A stretch of DNA of 10,180 bases, taken from assembly GCA_903839965.1 (NCBI GenBank), contig CAIMEK010000277.1, positions 1-10,180 on the forward strand, written 5' to 3'. How positions within the stretch are numbered: position 1 is the stretch's first letter; each line of letters starts with the position of its first letter. The notes beneath the pieces were generated by a model, which saw nothing but the letters and a program-made list of their open reading frames with translations, did no database searches and had not been told where the DNA came from. Below, in pieces: positions 6,845 to 10,180 of this stretch. The position numbers and the translations under genes are program-made. This DNA comes from an uncultured Acetobacteraceae bacterium (GTDB lineage: Bacteria; Pseudomonadota; Alphaproteobacteria; Acetobacterales; Acetobacteraceae).

Positions 6845-8473
6845 TTACGCCTGCTCCGACGGGGCGCGCGGACGCGGCAGGCGGTGGGTCGCCACCGCGA
6901 TGTAGCGCGACGGCGCCTGCGGCTCGTCGAGGTGGAAGGCGAGCGCGCGGGCGAGCACGGCGCGGTCGGTGTCCGGCATGCGGGCGGACTCGCGCAGATG
7001 GCCGGTCCAGCTCTCCACCGACCACACTTCCAGCCAGCAGTCGGCGTGGGAGACGTCCTCGTAGAGCTGCCAGACCAGGGCGCCGGCGCGACCCCGCACG
7101 TCGCGCACTTCCGCCATGACCGAAAGAAAGGCGTCCTGTTCGGCTGGGTCGATGCGGTAGTGCTGCGACTCCAGCACGCGACCGCGGGTCGCCTCGAGCA
7201 CCGGGCGCAGCTCCGGGGCGACGTCCTCGGGGGCGGGCACGCCGGGGTCGCCGCGGGCGGCGGATGGCTCGGCCTGGTCGAGGTTGAAGCCGCGCACCAG
7301 CAGGCCGAGCACCAGGGCGGTACCGCCGCTCGCCAGCAGGGTGGCGGGCAGGCCGATGCGGGTGCCGAGCCAGCCCCAGACGAAGGTGCCGACGACCAGG
7401 CCGCCGTTGGAGGCGAGCTGATAGATCGCCAGCGCCCGTGAACGCACCCAGGAGGGGGAGGCGAGCTGGGCCGCGCCCTGCACGACGGCACCAGCGGAAA
7501 CCCAGCCGATGCCGAACACCACCATCGCCACCGCCGCGCCGAACCAGTGGTGCGAAAGCGCCAGCAGGCTCATGCCGGCGGCGGAGCAGACCGTGGCCGC
7601 CAGCACGGTGTTGTTGCGGCCAAGATGATTGCGGATCTGCGGCAGCAGCAGGCCGGCGGTCACTCCGCCGGCGCCCATCAGCCCGAGCAGCATGCCGTAG
7701 ACGCCGGCATCGAGGTGCAGATGCTCCCGCACCACCAGCGGCAGCATGGCCCAGGGCGCGGCAGCGGGGGCGAAATAGGCGGCCGAGCGCACCATGGCGG
7801 CACGCATCGCCGGGGTATGGCGGGTGAAGCGCATGCCGGCGCGCATGGCGCTGACGAAGTGCTCGCGCGGCAGCGCGCCCTGGCGGGCACGCCGGCGCCA
7901 GGTCAGCAGGGCGGCGACGACGGCCAGGTAGGAGACCGCGTTCAGCGCGAAGGTCAGGGCCGGGCCGCCCACGAGCAGCAGCACGCCGGCCAGCGCCGGA
8001 CCGATGGCGCGCGCGAGGTTGAAGCCCACGCCGTTGAGCGCGATCGCCTGCACCAGGTCCCGCCGCGGCACCGCCTCGGCCATCACCGAACCCCAGGCCG
8101 GACTGTTCATGGCGGTGCCGATGCCGATGGCAAAGGTCAGGGTCAGCAGCACGGTGGGGTCGGTCAGGCCGGTATAGGTGAGCACCGCCAGCAAGGCGGC
8201 GGCGAGCAGCATCCAGCCCTGGGTGCCGAGGATGAACAGGCGCCGGTCCAGGATGTCGGCCAGCGCGCCGGCCGGCAGCGCCAGCAGGAAGATCGGCATG
8301 ATGGTGGCCGCCTGCACCAGCGAGACGGTCAACGCATTGGGCGACAGCGTGGTCATCAGCCAGCCGGCGCCGGTGTTCTGCATCCACACGCCGAGCGAGA
8401 CCACCAGGTTCGCGGTCCATAGCAGCCGGAACAGCGGATGGCGCAGTGGCGCGAGGGCGGCCGGCAGGGGCAT
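6845..8473 (-). CDS. MFS_3/EntS-like exporter with C-terminal ABM-like domain
   Basis: A predicted inner-membrane proton-driven exporter of unknown substrate. The 542-residue protein has about 12 membrane segments in residues 17-395: LFRLLWTANLVVSLG begins helix 1, GALADILDRR (69-78) is the MFS loop-2 motif, and a basic central loop (TWRRRARQG, 191-199) separates the two halves. The wording matches the MFS_3 family (relatives of the enterobactin exporter EntS). After a Pro/Ala-rich linker (about 400-420), residues about 430-530 form a soluble domain with HYRIDPAEQDAFLSVM, WQLYEDVSHADCWLE and VESWTGHLRE, resembling antibiotic-biosynthesis-monooxygenase-like ferredoxin folds found at the end of other long MFS_3 proteins. 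The ATG at 8473 precedes the first helix; its Shine-Dalgarno is weak. It is probably transcribed alone, and nothing nearby suggests the cargo. Confidence 0.88.
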   Translation of the reverse strand: MPLPAALAPLRHPLFRLLWTANLVVSLGVWMQNTGAGWLMTTLSPNALTVSLVQAATIMPIFLLALPAGALADILDRRLFILGTQGWMLLAAALLAVLTYTGLTDPTVLLTLTFAIGIGTAMNSPAWGSVMAEAVPRRDLVQAIALNGVGFNLARAIGPALAGVLLLVGGPALTFALNAVSYLAVVAALLTWRRRARQGALPREHFVSAMRAGMRFTRHTPAMRAAMVRSAAYFAPAAAPWAMLPLVVREHLHLDAGVYGMLLGLMGAGGVTAGLLLPQIRNHLGRNNTVLAATVCSAAGMSLLALSHHWFGAAVAMVVFGIGWVSAGAVVQGAAQLASPSWVRSRALAIYQLASNGGLVVGTFVWGWLGTRIGLPATLLASGGTALVLGLLVRGFNLDQAEPSAARGDPGVPAPEDVAPELRPVLEATRGRVLESQHYRIDPAEQDAFLSVMAEVRDVRGRAGALVWQLYEDVSHADCWLEVWSVESWTGHLRESARMPDTDRAVLARALAFHLDEPQAPSRYIAVATHRLPRPRAPSEQA

Positions 8474-8656
8474 GGGCCATCATTGCCTGCCAATGCGGCA
8501 GGAAGGAAGTCAAGTTGCGGCCCGATCCGCGCCCGAGCGAGCGGCGCCGAGGTTGGCGAGCATCGTCCGCTCGTGTTCCTGTCGGCCCTTGCCCGAGGGG
8601 AATCGGCTCCCTAATGGCGTCGGGCCGGATTGACAATGGGGATAAGGACGCAACGA

Positions 8657-8856
8657 ATGAGCCTGCAGGGCAAGGTCGCGCTGGTCACCGGCTCGACCAG
8701 GAGATCAGCCGCACGATGCTGGCGGAGACGCAGCCGATGACGCGGTTCTCGACCCCGGAACCGATCGGGGCCGCGGCGGTCTTCCTGTATTCGGAAGCGG
8801 CCGCGACGATCACCGGCGCACCGATTTCCGTGGATGGCGGCTGGGTTGCCCAGTAG
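8657..8856 (+). pseudogene. Remnant of a 3-hydroxybutyrate dehydrogenase-like SDR gene (internal deletion)
   Basis: The gene starts normally: AAGGA (8644-8648), then ATG at 8657 and MSLQGKVALVTGST, the first strand and start of the glycine-rich NAD-binding motif of short-chain dehydrogenases. At about 8695-8700 the sequence jumps to the C-terminal end of the same type of enzyme in another frame: QEISRTMLAETQPMTRFST, then AAAVFLYSEAAATITG and SVDGGWVAQ, stop at 8854-8856. The C-terminal part closely fits 3-hydroxybutyrate dehydrogenases (ketone-body and polyhydroxybutyrate metabolism). Against a usual length of about 260 residues, roughly 190 are missing, including the NNAG motif and the Ser-Tyr-Lys catalytic residues. 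The start frame now ends at 8740 after 27 codons. It cannot encode an active enzyme. The exact parent enzyme among SDRs is inferred. Confidence 0.85.
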
Positions 8857-8868
8857 CGTGGAGGCGAA

Positions 8869-9879
8869 GTGACCATTCTGCTCACCGGCGTCGCCGGCTT
8901 CATCGGCTCCCATGTTGCGCGCGCGCTGCTCGACCGCGGCGAGCGGGTGGTCGGCCTCGACAGCGTCAACGACTACTACGACGTGCGGCTCAAACAGGCC
9001 CGCCTCGAGCGGCTGGCCGCCCGGCCGGGCTTTCGGTTTTGCCGCCTCGACATCTCCGACCGCGCCGCGATGGCGGAGCTGGCGGCGGCGGAGCGGGGCA
9101 TCACCGGCATCGTGCACCTCGCCGCACAGGCCGGGGTGCGGCACTCCATGGTGGCCCCGTTCGACTACGCGGCGGCGAACCTGATGGGCCACCTGGTGGT
9201 GCTGGAGACGGCGCGGCATCTGCGCGGACTGCGCCACCTGGTCTATGCCAGCTCGTCGTCGGTCTACGGTGGCAACCGCAAGCTGCCGTTCGCCGAGGCC
9301 GACCGGGTGGACACGCCGTTGTCGCTCTACGCCGCCACCAAGCGGGCGGACGAGCTGATGAGCCATGCCTACGGCCATCTCTACGGGCTGCCGCAGACCG
9401 GTTTGCGGTTCTTCACGGTCTACGGGCCGTGGGGGCGCCCGGACATGGCGTATTTCAGCTTCGCCGAGGCGATCCTGCGCCGCGAACCCATCACGGTTTA
9501 CGACGATGGCCGGCTGCGGCGCGATTTTACCTATGTGGACGACGTGGTGGCCGGCGTGGTGGGGAGCCTGGATCGCCCGCCCGCGGGCGAGGACGGGGGT
9601 GCACCGGTACGGCTGCTGAACATCGGCAACAACCGGCCGGAGACGGTTTCGACGCTGATCGCGCTGCTGGAGCAGGCACTGGGGAGGAAGGCGCTCCTGC
9701 GCCACGCGCCCCGGCCGGCGGCGGACGTCGAGGAGACATGTGCCGCTGTGGATGCGATCGGTGCCTTGTGCGGGTTTGCGCCGCGCACGCCGCTGGCGGA
9801 GGGGATTGCGCGGTTTGCGGCGTGGTTCCTGGACTGGCGTTCGGGCGAAAATGACGAAACCGCGAAGAAGGGGGGTTGA
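8869..9879 (+). CDS. NAD-dependent epimerase, UDP-glucuronate 4-epimerase type
   Basis: An extended short-chain dehydrogenase predicted to interconvert UDP-glucuronate and UDP-galacturonate in the cytoplasm, supplying sugar for capsule, exopolysaccharide or lipopolysaccharide. The 336-residue protein opens with the Rossmann motif TGVAGFIGSH (G7, G10, G13), then LDSVNDYYDVRLKQARL, a signature of this subfamily. HLAAQAGVRHS, YASSSSVYGGN (active-site serine within 128-131) and SLYAATKRADELM supply the catalytic Y154 and K158. LRFFTVYGPWGRPDMA and RRDFTYVDDVV support UDP-uronate epimerase over GalE. The start is GTG at 8869 with GGAGG (8860-8864) ahead; no upstream in-frame start would improve the fold. 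It lies 12 bases after the broken SDR gene and may now be expressed from that gene's promoter. Its TGA stop (9877-9879) lies inside the -35 box of the rRNA promoter. Confidence 0.9.
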   Translation: MTILLTGVAGFIGSHVARALLDRGERVVGLDSVNDYYDVRLKQARLERLAARPGFRFCRLDISDRAAMAELAAAERGITGIVHLAAQAGVRHSMVAPFDYAAANLMGHLVVLETARHLRGLRHLVYASSSSVYGGNRKLPFAEADRVDTPLSLYAATKRADELMSHAYGHLYGLPQTGLRFFTVYGPWGRPDMAYFSFAEAILRREPITVYDDGRLRRDFTYVDDVVAGVVGSLDRPPAGEDGGAPVRLLNIGNNRPETVSTLIALLEQALGRKALLRHAPRPAADVEETCAAVDAIGALCGFAPRTPLAEGIARFAAWFLDWRSGENDETAKKGG

Positions 9880-9904
9880 CCGGCCTCGCCGACCCTCCTA
9901 GATA
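9876..9904 (+). promoter_or_regulatory. Ribosomal RNA operon promoter P1
   Basis: TTGACC (9876-9881) and TAGATA (9899-9904) are separated by exactly 17 bases. The -35 is one mismatch from consensus, and the CTAGATA-type -10 is a form common before alphaproteobacterial rRNA genes. An A-rich stretch upstream (about 9847-9870, inside the end of the epimerase gene) could act as an UP-like element. Transcription would start near 9911. The boxA about 130 bases downstream supports an rrn promoter. Confidence 0.7.
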
Positions 9905-9933
9905 GCGGCCTCGCCGTGCCGAACTGATGTGAC

Positions 9934-9962
9934 TTGCATCGGTGGCCCGGTTCCTGTAGAAC
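9934..9962 (+). promoter_or_regulatory. Possible second, tandem rRNA promoter P2
   Basis: TTGCAT (9934-9939) and TAGAAC (9957-9962) are again 17 bases apart, 58 bases downstream of P1, each matching consensus at four of six positions. Tandem promoters are frequent at rrn operons, but this one is weak and could be chance. Confidence 0.3.
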
Positions 9963-10003
9963 TTCCGGCTTCGCGCCGAGAGGTGCGAGTCGAAACCAAC
10001 CGG

Positions 10004-10028
10004 CAGGGCGTTCGCAACGCGGGGCCTG
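10004..10028 (+). promoter_or_regulatory. Leader hairpin followed by T-run (attenuator-like)
   Basis: GCGTT/AACGC (10008-10012, 10016-10020) form a perfect 5-bp stem over a CGC loop, and CAGG/CCTG (10004-10007, 10025-10028) extend it across a GGGG bulge. Eight bases later comes T6 (10037-10042), which merges into boxA. Structure and T-run resemble an intrinsic terminator placed so that an antitermination complex on boxA could affect passage, but the 8-base gap makes a true terminator uncertain. Confidence 0.35.
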
Positions 10029-10041
10029 GGCGGGTGTTTTT

Positions 10042-10053
10042 TGTTCTTTGACA
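10042..10053 (+). promoter_or_regulatory. boxA antitermination element
   Basis: TGTTCTTTGACA closely matches the bacterial rrn boxA (E. coli TGCTCTTTAACA), the RNA site for NusB/NusE that allows RNA polymerase to read through the untranslated rRNA operon. It sits about 130 bases after the predicted transcription start and about 120 bases before the expected 16S 5' end, a normal arrangement. Confidence 0.75.
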
Positions 10054-10180
10054 ACTGTATATGGGATTGGAAGGGATACGTTGGCGGCGCTCCGTGCTTA
10101 TATGGCTTTCGGGTCGTATGGGATGGGCAATTGGGTTAGCTGGTTAGGTTTTGGGTTTATGCTGATTCTGATGCTTTGAG

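Larger units (their letters stand above)
9905..10180 (+). promoter_or_regulatory. rRNA operon leader leading into 16S rRNA
   Basis: No protein-coding signal is seen in this 276-base stretch. After the promoter(s) come a CGGC/GCCG hairpin (about 9965-9977), a second hairpin (10004-10028), a T6 run and a boxA. After boxA the composition turns markedly G/T-rich (about 10057-10180), unlike the GC-rich genes before it, as expected for a spacer that folds with sequence beyond 16S for RNase III processing. The final bases GCTTTGAG match what usually stands just before and at the start of AGTTTGATCCTGG in alphaproteobacterial 16S genes, so the window probably ends at the mature 16S 5' end. That 16S follows is inference. 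Confidence 0.65.

Noticed and set aside
5745..8636. 963-codon minus-strand open frame spanning parE and the MFS gene
   Set aside because: It lies on the same strand as two clear genes but in another frame, has no recognisable domain and is Arg/Pro/Gly-rich. It is long only because stops are rare at high GC.
8474..8656. Promoters in the divergent MFS/SDR gap (TTGACT on the minus strand, TTGACA at 8630-8635 on the plus)
   Set aside because: Each -35-like word lacks a -10 at usable spacing. The gap also holds a small CTGCC/GGCAG inverted repeat near 8487-8501, too short to interpret.
9934..10179. Plus-strand open frame of 81 codons at the right end
   Set aside because: It covers the rRNA leader, boxA and the possible second promoter, and has no ribosome site. 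The G/T-rich tail gives a spurious hydrophobic ending.

Overview
The window is high-GC bacterial DNA with long, dense, mostly intact genes. Gene families, gene order and the style of the rRNA leader point to an alphaproteobacterium, probably Rhodospirillales/Acetobacteraceae-like. That placement is inference: no 16S sequence lies inside the window.

Layout. (1) 1-1708, plus strand: the 3' end of a phosphate operon, with the tail of pstB, then phoU, then phoB, closely packed. (2) 1709-2023: a stretch without an intact gene. It holds a minus-strand small gene that looks broken by two single-base losses in G4 runs and that abuts the phoB stop. (3) 2024-4080, minus strand: murQ then nagA, overlapping by ATGA, a two-step route turning MurNAc-6-phosphate into GlcN-6-phosphate (cell-wall amino-sugar recycling). 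(4) 4296-4565, plus strand: a small HU-family nucleoid protein, convergent with (5) parE (topoisomerase IV subunit B), 4688-6676 minus, with a perfect 10-bp inverted repeat between them. (6) 6845-8473, minus: an MFS_3/EntS-like exporter with a C-terminal ABM-like cytoplasmic domain. (7) 8657-8856, plus: a relic of a 3-hydroxybutyrate dehydrogenase-like SDR gene that has lost its middle. (8) 8869-9879, plus: a UDP-glucuronate 4-epimerase-type nucleotide-sugar enzyme. (9) 9876-10180, plus: a ribosomal RNA operon promoter and leader. It has a TTGACC/TAGATA promoter with 17-bp spacing, a possible second promoter, a hairpin and T-run, and a boxA antitermination element. The last bases look like the 5' edge of 16S rRNA, so the window probably stops where the rrn operon begins.

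The genes form ordinary chromosomal modules: phosphate sensing, murein recycling, DNA topology and nucleoid structure, export, sugar-nucleotide conversion, and rRNA. I see no defence island, CRISPR array, prophage or insertion sequence. The parts worth a second look are the frame-switching small gene after phoB, the internally deleted SDR gene, and the rrn promoter whose -35 box overlaps the epimerase stop codon.
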